Notes: generated by a model not told the origin, from the letters alone. 64,000 bases of DNA from Flavobacterium sp. LHD-85 (GCF_030929595.1 NZ_JAVFVR010000003.1:348845-412844); one strand, 5' to 3'. Shown: positions 52,561 to 62,594, numbered from the stretch's first letter. Program-made: numbers and translations.

Positions 52561-52926
52561 ATGAAAATTGAAACCGTTGTTAATGCAGAAATTGAACTCC
52601 TAACTGCAATTAAAAAATCGGATGTTATGGCTTTGGAAACCATTCTTCATGATGATTTATTGTTTAATATGCCTGATGGACAAACCATCACTAAGGATTT
52701 CGATTTACAGACATACCGCTCTGGAAAGATTAAAATTGATTCTTTAGAGGGTTCCGATCAAATCGTTAATATAATTGGAGATTCGGCCGTAGTTACTGTT
52801 ACAGTCGCATTAAATGGGGCTTATGATGGCAATCCGATTAATGGTGTTTTCAAATACATAAGAGTTTGGAAAAAAATAGGGAAAAATCTAAAGGTTATCG
52901 CAGGAAGCTGCGTTCAGCTGGCATAA
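52561..52926 (+). CDS. NTF2-like / DUF4440 protein
   Basis: 121 residues with a SnoaL/NTF2-like fold: N-terminal helix ELLTAIKKSDVMALETILHD, then strands with FNMPDG and KYIRVWKKIGKNLKVIAGSC. No signal peptide. It follows the S41 gene by 17 bp. Function unknown. Confidence 0.85.
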   Translation: MKIETVVNAEIELLTAIKKSDVMALETILHDDLLFNMPDGQTITKDFDLQTYRSGKIKIDSLEGSDQIVNIIGDSAVVTVTVALNGAYDGNPINGVFKYIRVWKKIGKNLKVIAGSCVQLA

Positions 52927-53014
52927 AGTTTGGAGCAATAATAATATTAACTTAAAATAAAACTTAGCGAACATAGCGTTAATCATTGCGTTCTTTGCGG
53001 TTAAACTAAAATAT

Positions 53015-53332
53015 ATGAAAAATCTAAAAAGAATAAGTTTTCTAGTGCTTCTAATGACTTTTGTAATCTCTTGCACAACTATGAAGAATGATACGAATGC
53101 TGTAGTTTCAGGAAAAGTTGATGGTATAGAAGCCGGTAAAGATGGCTACACGGCTAAAATTACAACAGACGCCAAAGAAGTGTACTTTGCAACAATCAGT
53201 ATTGTAAACCTGGGCGGGCCTCAGAATTACAAACAATTAAAAATTGGAGATGTAGTGGCTGTTAAAGGAGAAAAATGGAAAACCGAAGAGGAAAACCATA
53301 TTAAAGTAACAGAAATCGTTTCGGTTAAATAA
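53015..53332 (+). CDS. Small lipoprotein, unknown
   Basis: 105 residues. Lipobox VISC (Cys near 20), then a short beta-rich domain (VSGKVDGIEAGKDGYTAKI ... KIGDVVAVKGEKWK), reminiscent of a small OB-like fold. No named family recognised. Confidence 0.75.
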   Translation: MKNLKRISFLVLLMTFVISCTTMKNDTNAVVSGKVDGIEAGKDGYTAKITTDAKEVYFATISIVNLGGPQNYKQLKIGDVVAVKGEKWKTEEENHIKVTEIVSVK

Positions 53333-53347
53333 AGCTAGCAAAAAAAC

Positions 53348-53421
53348 AAACCATATAAGTGATATAAGTTCATGTATGCTTTGCGCATAGTTTAAATGAG
53401 CTTATATCACTTATATGGTTT
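53348..53421. repeat. 26-bp inverted repeat sharing the 32.4-kb word
   Basis: Arms 53348-53373 and 53396-53421 pair with one mismatch (AAACCATATAAGTGATATAAG). Located between two convergent genes, so it may also serve as a bidirectional terminator. Confidence 0.75.
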
Positions 53422-53428
53422 AATAATT

Positions 53429-54034
53429 TTATCGAATACTGTCGTGAGTGTGAGTCTGTATACCGTTATTCCATAAAGTAAGAATGTCTGTTGCTACAGC
53501 TGCACCACTTCCGGCGGCAATTGCCAACTGACTTCTCCAACCAGCCAAAGTCCCGATTACATAAATGCCATCAGCTACTTTATGATCTTCATTTTTGAGC
53601 TGAATACGCTGTTTTTCTGGAAGTGCTTTTTTATGAGGTTCAATGTATTGCATTAAACCTTCAATGTCGAAAGTATTGGCAGAACCAATTCCGATCACGA
53701 TATTTTTTGTTTGGTATGAATTTTTGTTGGTTACAACAGTAAATTCTGGGTAACTGCCCTCAATTTTCATTACTTTTTCATTTGGAATCTGAGTAATGTG
53801 CGGGTAAGTTGTCGCTAAATCCTGAGTGCTTTCAGTTAAAAGTTCAGAACCTAATTTTCCTGGTGTAATTCCGTAAGCGTTATAAAAGATTGCCTCTTGT
53901 AAAGAAGAATTTTTCTGGTGGGTAAAAATTCCGATTTTTTTATCAGTAACAAAAGTTTTGTTTTTAGCGGATCCTAAGACAAGAGCACAAGACATGCCAG
54001 ATACTCCTCCGCCGATAATTAAAACATCAAACAT
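53429..54034 (-). CDS. Compact FAD-dependent oxidoreductase, thioredoxin-reductase-like
   Basis: 201 residues from MFDVLIIGG (an ATG at 54049 overlaps the upstream gene). The N-terminal FAD loop GGGVSGMSCA and a C-terminal GIYVIGTLAGWRSQLAIAAGSGAAVA are those of the thioredoxin-reductase flavin domain. The NAD(P)-binding domain and the CxxC redox pair are missing, so it is a single-domain flavoprotein with an unknown electron partner. It begins one base after the 67-aa gene. Confidence 0.8.
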   Translation of the reverse strand: MFDVLIIGGGVSGMSCALVLGSAKNKTFVTDKKIGIFTHQKNSSLQEAIFYNAYGITPGKLGSELLTESTQDLATTYPHITQIPNEKVMKIEGSYPEFTVVTNKNSYQTKNIVIGIGSANTFDIEGLMQYIEPHKKALPEKQRIQLKNEDHKVADGIYVIGTLAGWRSQLAIAAGSGAAVATDILTLWNNGIQTHTHDSIR

Positions 54035-54035
54035 A

Positions 54036-54239
54036 TTATCTGTTGTCATTCATTTTTTCTTCAATTCTTTTTGAAATTCTAAAAATCAAAAGAATCAAAA
54101 CAGCGCAAAATGAAGCGGCGATTCCAATAAAAGCTACCATACTATCTCCTTGAAAAGGGTTTTGAAAGTCTAATAGCGTAATATTAAAAACGATTAAAGC
54201 TAATGCCAAAAGCACTAAGATTGAAGTGAAAATTTTCAT
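54036..54239 (-). CDS. Small two-helix membrane protein
   Basis: 67 residues, hydrophobic helices ~4-22 and ~35-53, then a charged tail SKRIEEKMNDNR. It directly precedes the compact flavoprotein on the same strand (stop one base before or 14 bases after that start), so they may work together. No family recognised. Confidence 0.6.
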   Translation of the reverse strand: MKIFTSILVLLALALIVFNITLLDFQNPFQGDSMVAFIGIAASFCAVLILLIFRISKRIEEKMNDNR

Positions 54240-54345
54240 AAGGTTGTTTTTGTTTTTGCCTAAAATAATAAAGTAGAACTTTATGGGAAAATGCCTTAAA
54301 GTTGTATTTTAGAAATTTTACGGGGTAAATTTATAAAAATAAAAT

Positions 54346-54924
54346 TTAGACAAACAAACCTTTAACATTAGCAGCGAATAATTTAACAGCAATTGCTAAA
54401 AGTATTACTCCAAATGTCTTGCGAACCACTCCAAGTCCGTTCTCTCCAAGCAGGTTTTCGATTTTCTTGGATGATTTTAAAACGATGTAAACCAAGATGA
54501 TATTCAGTACAATCGCTATGATAATATTAACGGTATGAAACTGAGATCGAAGTGATAATAAAGTAGTCATCGTTCCTGCCCCAGCGATTAGCGGAAAGGC
54601 CAAAGGTACGATAGAGGCAGATCCCGGTTCTTCGTCACGATAAATTCTGATTCCTAAAATCATTTCTAAAGCAAGAAAGAATAAAACGAAAGATCCTGCA
54701 ACGGCAAATGAGTGAACGTCAATGCCAATTAAGTTTAGTAAACCTTCTCCAACAAATAGAAAAACAATCATAATAGCTCCGGCGACAATAGAAGCTTTCT
54801 CGGATTCGATGTGTCCGACTTTAGCTCTTAAATTTACAATAATCGGAATCGAACCAACAATATCAATTACGGCAAAAAGTACCATACTAACGGTAATGAT
54901 TTCTTTAAAATCGATTTCTAACAT
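54346..54924 (-). CDS. MarC family integral membrane protein
   Basis: 192 residues with six hydrophobic helices. Family pattern DIVGSIPIIVNLRAK near the N-terminus, and PLAFPLIAGAGTMTTLLSLR in the middle. MarC proteins were once linked to multiple antibiotic resistance but their role is unclear. It stands alone; the 409-bp spacer upstream holds a repeat. Confidence 0.92.
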   Translation of the reverse strand: MLEIDFKEIITVSMVLFAVIDIVGSIPIIVNLRAKVGHIESEKASIVAGAIMIVFLFVGEGLLNLIGIDVHSFAVAGSFVLFFLALEMILGIRIYRDEEPGSASIVPLAFPLIAGAGTMTTLLSLRSQFHTVNIIIAIVLNIILVYIVLKSSKKIENLLGENGLGVVRKTFGVILLAIAVKLFAANVKGLFV

Positions 54925-55120
54925 ATCGCTTTGATTTTTAGGGTTTAAAAAACTGCTGCAAAAGTAGTTAATAAAGTTAGGTGTTTTTTCGTTACAATGT
55001 ATTTTTGTTATAAAAACATGTTTTATTGGTTAAAAAAGTGATATTTGTAACAATTGTATGGTTTGGATTGCTAAATCAAAGACAACTCTGAAGATTTTTT
55101 TTGGATAGTATAAAAAAAAA

Positions 55121-55262
55121 TCACGCAGATTTAGCGGATTTGAGCAGATTTTCAATTTTTCTAGATTGTTTAATATATAGCATAAATGATTTTCATCGTT
55201 TTTTAAGATTTGCCTAAAAAAATAAATCTATTTTATCTGCTTGTATCTGCTAAATCTGCGTG
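55121..55262. repeat. ~30-bp inverted repeat TCACGCAGATTTAGC
   Basis: Arms 55121-55150 and 55233-55262 pair over TCACGCAGATTTAGC with an imperfect extension. The rest of the 409-bp gap 54925-55333 has only AT-rich DNA and the promoter at 55298. Confidence 0.65.
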
Positions 55263-55297
55263 AAAAAAAGAATGAAAAATTATCTCTTTTCTTTGAC

Positions 55298-55305
55298 TAT
55301 CTTTG
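55298..55305 (+). promoter_or_regulatory. -7 element of the DUF3109 gene
   Basis: TATCTTTG fits TAnnTTTG, 28 bp before the ATG; no clear TTG at -33. Confidence 0.5.
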
Positions 55306-55333
55306 CACTTTATAAATTACAGTATTAAATATC

Positions 55334-55903
55334 ATGTTTCAGTTAGGTAAAACTATTATTTCAGAGGACATTCTGGAAAAAGAATTTGTGTGCAACTTGT
55401 CTGCTTGTAAAGGAGCTTGTTGTGTTGATGGAGATGCGGGCGCGCCTTTGAATGAGGCTGAAACTAAAATCTTAGAAGAAATCTACCCAAAAGTGAAACC
55501 TTTTTTACGAAAAGAAGGAATTGAAGCAATCGAAGCACAAGGAACTTGGGTAAAAGGAACTGATGGCGATCTTGAAACACCGCTTATTGATAATAAAGAT
55601 TGCGCTTATGTAATTTTTGATGGGAAAACTGCGCTTTGCGGAATTGAGCAAGCTTATAACGAAGGAATCGTAGACTGGAAAAAACCAGTTTCTTGTCACT
55701 TATATCCAATTCGTGTGAAAGATTTTACAGAATTTGCTGCCGTTAATTATGATAAATGGGACATTTGCGACGATGCTTGTTCGTTAGGGAAAGAATTGGA
55801 AGTTCCAGTTTACAAATTTGTAAAAGAAGCGCTAATTAGACGCTTTGGCGAAGATTGGTATTTGGAGTTGGAAAAAGTAGCTGAAGAGCTTAAAAATTCG
55901 TAA
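55334..55903 (+). CDS. DUF3109 Cys-rich protein
   Basis: 189 residues. The N-terminal [15 protein letters not shown] and later [19 protein letters not shown] and CDDACSLG supply the Cys set expected for a metal or Fe-S site of the DUF3109/YkgJ-like type. Function unknown. Immediately followed by a 4-unit tandem repeat. Confidence 0.88.
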   Translation: MFQLGKTIISEDILEKEFVCNLSACKGACCVDGDAGAPLNEAETKILEEIYPKVKPFLRKEGIEAIEAQGTWVKGTDGDLETPLIDNKDCAYVIFDGKTALCGIEQAYNEGIVDWKKPVSCHLYPIRVKDFTEFAAVNYDKWDICDDACSLGKELEVPVYKFVKEALIRRFGEDWYLELEKVAEELKNS

Positions 55904-55939
55904 AAATCTACAATCAAAATGATGGTCTTTTTGACTACA

Positions 55940-56023
55940 AGTTTTGACTCAAAAAAATAAAGTTTTGACTCAAAAAAATAAAGTTTTGACTCAAAAAAAT
56001 AAAGTTTTGACTCAAAAAAAACT
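55940..56023 (+). repeat. Four tandem 21-bp units with TTTTGACTCAAAA palindrome
   Basis: Units start at 55940, 55961, 55982 and 56003; the last diverges at its 3' end. Each contains the palindrome TTTTGA-C-TCAAAA. The spacing equals two helical turns. It lies between the DUF3109 stop and the nrdB start, in a 378-bp gap with no gene. Confidence 0.9.
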
Positions 56024-56281
56024 TTTTAAAACTATTTAAAATTTCTTGCATTTTATTCTAAAAAGTCTATATTTTACAGGGCTTTTGAAGGGTGAAATAA
56101 CTATTAAATCATTCATTTGCAGTAAATTAATTATTGTCTGAAAAATTTTTCAAATTTTAGCCTTTGTTAAAAACTACGTCCGATTGTGAATAAGTTTGGC
56201 TTTTATTTTTGACGTGAAATGACAATCTTTGTAGTGCACTGAATGTGTAAAAATTCAATAAAAAAATTAACAGAATCTGTC

Positions 56282-57259
56282 ATGTCACAAATCGAACCAA
56301 TATTACAAGAAAATAAAAATCGTTTCGTTATTTTTCCGATTAAACATCATGACATTTGGGAATGGTATAAAAAGATGGAAGCGAGTTTTTGGACTGCAGA
56401 AGAAATCGATTTGCACCAAGATTTGACAGACTGGAATAATAAATTGAATGATGATGAAAGATATTTCATTAAACATATTTTAGCATTCTTTGCTGCTTCT
56501 GACGGAATCGTAAATGAGAATTTGGCTGAGAACTTTGTAAATGAAGTTCAATATGCTGAAGCGAAGTTTTTCTATGGTTTCCAGATTATGATGGAAAACA
56601 TTCATAGCGAAACATATTCTTTATTAATTGATACTTACGTTAAAGATGAAGCTGAGAAAACAGAATTGTTTAATGCTTTGGAAGTTTTCCCTGCTATTGC
56701 TAAAAAAGGAGAATGGGCTTTAAAATGGATTGAGTCAGATTCGTTTGCCGAAAGACTTATTGCTTTTGCTGCAGTTGAAGGAATCTTCTTCTCAGGAGCC
56801 TTCTGTTCAATTTATTGGTTGAAAAAACGTGGTTTGATGCCAGGTTTAACGTTCTCTAATGAGCTGATTTCTCGTGACGAAGGCGTACACTGTGATTTTG
56901 CAGTTCACCTGCACAATCACCATTTGGTAAACAAAGTGCCAAAAGAAAGAATTAAAGAAATTATTGTCGATGCCTTAGATATCGAAAGACAGTTTGTGAC
57001 TGAATCGCTTCCGGTAAGTTTAATTGGTATGAATGCTGGTTTAATGACGCAGTATTTAGAGTTTGTTGCCGATAGACTTTTGGTTGAATTGGGATGCGAG
57101 CGTGTTTACGGATCAGCGAATCCATTCGATTTCATGGACATGATTTCTCTTCAAGGAAAAACTAATTTCTTTGAAAAACGTGTTGCAGAGTATCAAAAAT
57201 CTGGTGTGATGAATACAGACAGCGATGCTCAGAAAATTTCATTCGATGCAGATTTTTAG
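56282..57259 (+). CDS. nrdB: Ribonucleotide reductase class Ia, small subunit
   Basis: 325 residues from MSQIEPILQ (an in-frame upstream start at 56243 is unlikely). Diiron ligand segments: [33 protein letters not shown] (Tyr of the radical site in the HSETYSLL context, as in eukaryote-type R2), and [12 protein letters not shown]. Makes the tyrosyl radical for NrdA. A 264-bp gap with two hairpins separates it from nrdA. Confidence 0.96.
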   Translation: MSQIEPILQENKNRFVIFPIKHHDIWEWYKKMEASFWTAEEIDLHQDLTDWNNKLNDDERYFIKHILAFFAASDGIVNENLAENFVNEVQYAEAKFFYGFQIMMENIHSETYSLLIDTYVKDEAEKTELFNALEVFPAIAKKGEWALKWIESDSFAERLIAFAAVEGIFFSGAFCSIYWLKKRGLMPGLTFSNELISRDEGVHCDFAVHLHNHHLVNKVPKERIKEIIVDALDIERQFVTESLPVSLIGMNAGLMTQYLEFVADRLLVELGCERVYGSANPFDFMDMISLQGKTNFFEKRVAEYQKSGVMNTDSDAQKISFDADF

Positions 57260-57380
57260 ACAACAAAAATAGTTTTAGCGACTGTTCCTCAAGAGACGCT
57301 GAAAAAAAGATTACAAGAATATTTTAAGGTTGAATCTCTTTCCCCAAGTCGTAGATTCAATAGCAATTTTGGACGCATTT

Positions 57381-57435
57381 AAATTCGATTTTCGAATTTG
57401 AAACGAGTAACTATTGAGAATTTGGTAATTCTCAA
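57381..57435 (+). other. Two hairpins in the nrdB-nrdA spacer
   Basis: AAATTCGA-TTT-TCGAATTT (57381-57399) and TTGAGAATT-TGGT-AATTCTCAA (57414-57435). Neither is followed by a T run, so they look more like processing sites or operators than terminators. Confidence 0.5.
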
Positions 57436-57523
57436 AAAATAATTTAAAAACACGCAATGTTTAAGTGCTGGAGTCCGTTCTCTAGTTACTTTCATTTTTT
57501 CAATAACTATAAAAGGTAAGCTT

Positions 57524-59917
57524 ATGTATGTAGTAAAAAGAGATGGCCACAGAGAGCCCGTAATGTTTGATAAGATTACAGAAAGAATCAAAAAATTGTG
57601 CTACGGCTTGAATGAGCTTGTAGATCCGGTAAAGGTAGCGATGAGAGTTATCGAAGGATTGTATGACGGAGTTTCGACTTCTGAATTGGATAATCTTGCG
57701 GCAGAAACTGCAGCATCTATGACAATTGCCCACCCGGATTATGCACAATTAGCGGCGCGTGTGGCAATTTCAAATCTACATTCAAATACTAAAAAATCTT
57801 TCTCTGAAACGATGAAAGATATGTATAACTATGTGAACCCAAGAAATGGACAAGACGCTCCATTAATTGCTGATGACGTTTACAAAGTGATTCAGGAAAA
57901 CGCTGCTTTTTTAGATTCTCACATTATTTATACAAGAGATTTTAATTACGATTATTTTGGTTTCAAAACCTTAGAGCGTTCTTATCTTCTTAAAATAAAC
58001 GGAAAAATCGTGGAGCGTCCGCAGCACATGTTAATGCGTGTTTCTGTTGGTATTCACTTAGACGATTTAAAATCAGTAATTGAAACTTACGACTTAATGT
58101 CTAAAAAGTTCTTTACGCACGCAACGCCAACGTTGTTCAATGCAGGAACTCCAAAGCCTCAAATGTCTTCTTGTTTCCTTTTGGCAATGCAGGATGATAG
58201 TATTGACGGAATTTATGATACATTAAAACAAACAGCAAAAATCTCGCAGTCGGCGGGAGGAATTGGTTTGTCTATTCATAACGTTCGTGCAACGGGATCT
58301 TACATTCGCGGTACAAACGGAACTTCAAACGGAATTGTTCCGATGTTGAGAGTTTTCAACGACACCGCTCGTTATGTAGATCAAGGTGGCGGAAAACGTA
58401 AAGGAAGTTTTGCGATTTACATCGAAACTTGGCATGCTGATATCTTTGATTTCTTGGATTTGAAGAAAAATACAGGGAAAGAAGAAATGCGTGCGAGAGA
58501 TTTATTCTTCGCCATGTGGACTTCAGATTTATTCATGAAACGTGTTCAGGAAGATTCAACTTGGACTTTAATGTGTCCAAATGAATGTCCAGGATTGTAT
58601 GATGTTTACGGAGAAGAATTCGAAGCATTATATACAGACTATGAGTTTAGAGGAAAAGGTAGAAAAACAATCCGCGCTCGTGAATTATGGGAGAAAATCC
58701 TAGAATCTCAAATCGAGACTGGAACGCCATATATGTTGTACAAAGATGCAGCAAACCGTAAATCGAACCACAAGAATTTAGGAACTATCCGTTCTTCAAA
58801 CCTGTGTACAGAGATTATGGAGTTTACTTCTAAAGATGAAATCGCAGTTTGTAACTTGGCTTCAATCTCTTTACCGATGTTTATTGATAACGGACAATTT
58901 GATCACCAAGCGCTTTACAATGTTACAAAACGTGTAACTCGTAACTTGAACAAAGTAATCGACAGAAACTATTACCCAGTAAAAGAAGCGGAAAACTCTA
59001 ACATGCGCCACCGTCCTGTTGGTCTAGGTGTGCAAGGTTTGGCAGATGCTTTCATTATGTTGCGCATGCCGTTTACAAGTGATGAAGCTAAAAAATTAAA
59101 CCAAGAGATTTTCGAAACTTTATACTTCGCTGCTGTAACCGCTTCTATGGAAATGGCAAAAGAAGAAGGACCATATTCAACTTTCGAAGGTTCTCCAATG
59201 TCACAAGGAGAATTCCAACACAATATGTGGGGAATGAAAGATGAGGAATTGTCAGGCCGTTGGGACTGGGCTTCATTAAGAAAAGAAGTTATGGAACACG
59301 GAGTTCGTAACTCTTTATTAGTGGCGCCAATGCCAACTGCATCGACTTCGCAAATTCTTGGAAACAACGAAGCTTTCGAACCATATACATCAAACATCTA
59401 CACACGTCGTGTATTGTCTGGGGAGTTCATCGTCGTAAACAAACATTTACTAGAAGACTTAGTAAAACTAGGTTTGTGGAACGAAGATTTGAAACAAGAA
59501 ATTATGCGTCATAATGGATCTGTTCAAAATATCGATAAGATTCCACAAGACTTAAAAGATCTTTATAAAACAGTTTGGGAAATGTCGATGAAAGATATTA
59601 TCGATATGTCTCGTCAAAGGGGATATTTCATTGATCAGTCTCAATCGTTAAACTTGTTCATGCAGGATGCTAACTATTCTAAACTAACGTCAATGCACTT
59701 CTACGCTTGGCAGTCTGGTTTAAAAACAGGAATGTATTACCTAAGAACAAAAGCGGCTGTTGATGCGATTAAATTCACATTAAACAACGATAAAAAAGAA
59801 GAAACGGCTCCATCATTAGTTGCAGAAACTGAAGCAATCAGCGTTGAGGATTACAAAGCGATGCTTTTAAAAGCGCAAGCAGCAGATCCTGAAGATTGTG
59901 AAATGTGTGGGTCTTAA
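57524..59917 (+). CDS. nrdA: Ribonucleotide reductase class Ia, large subunit
   Basis: 797 residues. ATP-cone at the N-terminus ([22 protein letters not shown], ~1-90), the catalytic barrel ([34 protein letters not shown]), and the C-terminal redox tail CEMCGS. Reduces ribonucleoside diphosphates; the ATP cone is the activity site. The N-terminus is of the eukaryote-like type, matching nrdB. Strong terminator at 59977. Confidence 0.97.
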   Translation: MYVVKRDGHREPVMFDKITERIKKLCYGLNELVDPVKVAMRVIEGLYDGVSTSELDNLAAETAASMTIAHPDYAQLAARVAISNLHSNTKKSFSETMKDMYNYVNPRNGQDAPLIADDVYKVIQENAAFLDSHIIYTRDFNYDYFGFKTLERSYLLKINGKIVERPQHMLMRVSVGIHLDDLKSVIETYDLMSKKFFTHATPTLFNAGTPKPQMSSCFLLAMQDDSIDGIYDTLKQTAKISQSAGGIGLSIHNVRATGSYIRGTNGTSNGIVPMLRVFNDTARYVDQGGGKRKGSFAIYIETWHADIFDFLDLKKNTGKEEMRARDLFFAMWTSDLFMKRVQEDSTWTLMCPNECPGLYDVYGEEFEALYTDYEFRGKGRKTIRARELWEKILESQIETGTPYMLYKDAANRKSNHKNLGTIRSSNLCTEIMEFTSKDEIAVCNLASISLPMFIDNGQFDHQALYNVTKRVTRNLNKVIDRNYYPVKEAENSNMRHRPVGLGVQGLADAFIMLRMPFTSDEAKKLNQEIFETLYFAAVTASMEMAKEEGPYSTFEGSPMSQGEFQHNMWGMKDEELSGRWDWASLRKEVMEHGVRNSLLVAPMPTASTSQILGNNEAFEPYTSNIYTRRVLSGEFIVVNKHLLEDLVKLGLWNEDLKQEIMRHNGSVQNIDKIPQDLKDLYKTVWEMSMKDIIDMSRQRGYFIDQSQSLNLFMQDANYSKLTSMHFYAWQSGLKTGMYYLRTKAAVDAIKFTLNNDKKEETAPSLVAETEAISVEDYKAMLLKAQAADPEDCEMCGS

Positions 59918-59976
59918 TTTTTCTTAGAAGAAAGAGAATAGAATAAAGAAGAAAGATTTTATTCTAAATAAATACG

Positions 59977-60006
59977 GAGCAGTTATTATAAGTGTAATAA
60001 CTGCTC
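59977..60006 (+). terminator. nrdA terminator
   Basis: GAGCAGTTATTA (59977-59988) pairs with TAATAACTGCTC (59995-60006), followed by seven T. Confidence 0.9.
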
Positions 60007-60070
60007 TTTTTTTACGCGTTATTTTAACGTAATAAGTGATGAAAATTTATTGTTAATAGAGATAAATAAA

Positions 60071-60916
60071 ATGTATATGAGGATATTTAAATCTGATAGA
60101 TTAGATGAAAGAGATAAAGGATTAGAGATTATTGCAAAACTTAAAAAAGAAAACGATAAAACTTTGATTATTCACTATAGTTGTGAATCTTTTTTTAATC
60201 TTGAAGGAAGAACACCGAGAGTTACTTCAATTTGTGTCAAAAATAGAGGGAATAATTCAACTAAAACATTTTCTATTCATTTACAGGCGCAATTTCATAA
60301 AAAAGAATTATGCTGTATAACGGATGAAGAAAATGATTTTTTAGAAAAACAGATGTTGAAAGAGTTTTTTTGTTTTCTAAAGAATCATCAAACTCACAAT
60401 TGGGTTCATTGGAATATGAGAAATTCAAGTTATGGCTTTGAAGCAATTGCAAATAGATATAGAATTCTTGGTGGTACGGTTAAAGAAATAGAAGATCAAT
60501 TTAAGTTTGATCTGCCAAGGATTTTGAGTTTAATTTATACGAATGATTTTGAAGATCATGGCCCTATTCCAAAGAAAGGACAGCTTTTGAACTTGGCGCT
60601 TCGAAATGAAATTTCACTTAGAGACGCATTAGAAGGAAAAGGTGAAGCAGAGTTATTTGATAATAAAGAATACTTAAAGTTGCACATGTCAACTTGTAGA
60701 AAAGTTGATGTGATTAATGAGATACTAACGCTTGAGGAAAAATGTAAGTTAAAAGTTAAGATTGGTAAGGTGAGAATTTATGGATTAACGCCTGAGGGAA
60801 TTTTTGAAATTGTAAAAAACAATTGGATTTTATTTCTTATTTATAGTTTAGTTATTTTTGTTATTGGTATAGTGGTAGAGCCAAAAATACAAGATATTTT
60901 GGGAATAAAGCATTAA
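60071..60916 (+). CDS. Orphan protein with possible RNase-H-like core and C-terminal membrane anchor
   Basis: 281 residues from MYMRIFKSDRLDE (an upstream TTG at 60050 is unlikely). Residues ~25-150 read IIHYSCESFFNLEGRTPRV, then FFCFLKNHQTHNW and VHWNMRNSSYGFEAIANR, an order reminiscent of the exo I/exo II motifs of DEDD exonucleases, but the acidic set is not complete by eye. One transmembrane helix (~248-268) near the C-terminus. Codon use is more AT-rich than its neighbours. Possibly acquired; function unknown. Confidence 0.6.
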   Translation: MYMRIFKSDRLDERDKGLEIIAKLKKENDKTLIIHYSCESFFNLEGRTPRVTSICVKNRGNNSTKTFSIHLQAQFHKKELCCITDEENDFLEKQMLKEFFCFLKNHQTHNWVHWNMRNSSYGFEAIANRYRILGGTVKEIEDQFKFDLPRILSLIYTNDFEDHGPIPKKGQLLNLALRNEISLRDALEGKGEAELFDNKEYLKLHMSTCRKVDVINEILTLEEKCKLKVKIGKVRIYGLTPEGIFEIVKNNWILFLIYSLVIFVIGIVVEPKIQDILGIKH

Positions 60917-60929
60917 TTTTAAGGAATTG

Positions 60930-60948
60930 CCTCCAGTTAATCTGGAGG
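60930..60948 (+). terminator. Terminator after the 60071 gene
   Basis: CCTCCAG (60930-60936), loop TTAAT, CTGGAGG (60942-60948), then TTTTTA. Confidence 0.8.
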
Positions 60949-61094
60949 TTTTTATTTTGTTTAAGATGAGCTTTAGTTTGATTTTTGCTTATGTCTCTAC
61001 AGTTTATGTTTAGATAAAGTTGAGACTAGTTAAAATAGAATATAATATCCCAAAAAAATCCCCGTTTTAATTAATACCAAAGACTTTTTCAAAA

Positions 61095-61132
61095 CTTAGC
61101 ACCTCAGAATCTTAGTCCCGATAGCTATCGGG
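61095..61132 (+). repeat. 8-nt CTTAGNNN array, copy 5, with a perfect 16-bp palindrome
   Basis: CTTAGCAC, CTCAGAAT, CTTAGTCC, then CCCGATAGCTATCGGG (61117-61132), a perfect palindrome. It lies 65 bp before the DUF1800 gene. Confidence 0.75.
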
Positions 61133-61196
61133 ATAGCATCTTTTAAAATTAAACCTTTAAAAGAAGTTCAAGTCTTATAGTAATAATTTCTGAACG

Positions 61197-62594
61197 ATGA
61201 AAAAAAGCAGTCTTTGGTCCTTACGATTAGGTTTTTCAGGAAAACAAACTTCAAAAATTGAAAAACTCGGCTTAGAAAAATTTCTAAAGCAATCTTATAA
61301 TTCGAAATTTGATACAACACTTCCAGACTTTCTGCAAGATCAGCCTAAAACTACATTAGAGTTGAAACAAGTTCGGGAAATCATCAAAACTTCAGATCCC
61401 GAAACCAAAAAGGAAATTCAGAAAAAAGAAAATCAAGCTACTGTAGAATTCAAAAAATGGTGGATTGCAAAAATGCGAAACGATGAATTTCCGCTTCGTG
61501 AAAACATGGTTTGTTTCTGGCATAATCATTTTGTTTCCACTTCTCAGAAAGTAAAAGTCAATTACTGGATTTACCAACACAATATGATTTTGCGCGAAAA
61601 TGCTTTTGGTAATTTTAAAGAATTAACCAAGCAGGTTCTGAAATCAAATGCAATGGTTCGTTATCTCGACAATGGCGATAATAAAAAAGGAAAAGTAAAT
61701 GAAAATTTAAGCCGAGAATTACTTGAACTATTCACAATCGGAATTGGAAATTATACCGAAAATGATATTAAAAACGGTGCAAAAGCTTTGGCCGGATTGA
61801 ATATTAGCGATGAAGGTGCTGTTTACAGAAAAAATATAGAAGATAACAGCGATAAGATTTACTTCGGAAAAACTGGAAACTGGAAAGCAGATGATTTGGT
61901 TGATATTATTTTCGAACAGAAAAACATTCCGTACCTCATTACACGAAAAATCCTGAAATGGTTTATTTATGATAATCCGCCCGAAGATTTGGTAGTGTAT
62001 TACGGTGATTATTTCCGAAAGCAAAAGTTTGAAATAGAACCTTTACTGACTAAGATTTTTACAGAAGAATTTAAAAAAGAGAATTCAGGGAATAAAATCA
62101 AAAATCCGCTGGTTTATATTTTACAGCTTTGCGATGAATTGCAGATTCAAAATGTTAATGATGCCGCAATTATGGCTTTTATAAAACAGCAGGGAATGGA
62201 TCTTTACAATCAGGTAAATGTAAAAGGCTGGGACGGCGGAAATTCATGGCTCACGTCGCAGATTTATCTTCAAAGAAACAATACAGCCGATTTATTATGT
62301 AGTGGCAAAAGCCTAAATAGAAGAGTTTTGAAAACGATGATGAATGGAGTTGAAAAGGAAAAGTCAGAATATGAAAAAACAGCTGTAAAAGTCGCTTTTG
62401 ATTCAGAAGGAAATAATAAAACGATAATTTCTGAATTGTCAGATCGATTGTTATTTACCGTCAGTGATTTAGCTCAGAAAGACATGGAGAATCTCTTGAA
62501 ATACGATTTTGATCCCAAAGATCCGCACGCCGATTTTGCTGTGGTCAGACTTTTTAATTACATCACAAAACTTCCCGAATATCAATTAATCTAA
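61197..62594 (+). CDS. DUF1800 family protein
   Basis: 465 residues. DUF1800 signatures: the N-terminal LRLGFSGKQ segment, MVCFWHNHFVSTSQKV, NLSRELLELFTIGIGNYTENDI, and KGWDGGNSWLT. The family is almost always next to a DUF1501 gene, as here (12 bp apart), and probably acts with it in the envelope. No signal peptide is evident. Biochemical role unknown. Confidence 0.9.
   Translation: MKKSSLWSLRLGFSGKQTSKIEKLGLEKFLKQSYNSKFDTTLPDFLQDQPKTTLELKQVREIIKTSDPETKKEIQKKENQATVEFKKWWIAKMRNDEFPLRENMVCFWHNHFVSTSQKVKVNYWIYQHNMILRENAFGNFKELTKQVLKSNAMVRYLDNGDNKKGKVNENLSRELLELFTIGIGNYTENDIKNGAKALAGLNISDEGAVYRKNIEDNSDKIYFGKTGNWKADDLVDIIFEQKNIPYLITRKILKWFIYDNPPEDLVVYYGDYFRKQKFEIEPLLTKIFTEEFKKENSGNKIKNPLVYILQLCDELQIQNVNDAAIMAFIKQQGMDLYNQVNVKGWDGGNSWLTSQIYLQRNNTADLLCSGKSLNRRVLKTMMNGVEKEKSEYEKTAVKVAFDSEGNNKTIISELSDRLLFTVSDLAQKDMENLLKYDFDPKDPHADFAVVRLFNYITKLPEYQLI

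Noticed and set aside
55940..56023. CRISPR-like array
   Set aside because: The units are contiguous, with no spacers; it is a plain tandem repeat.
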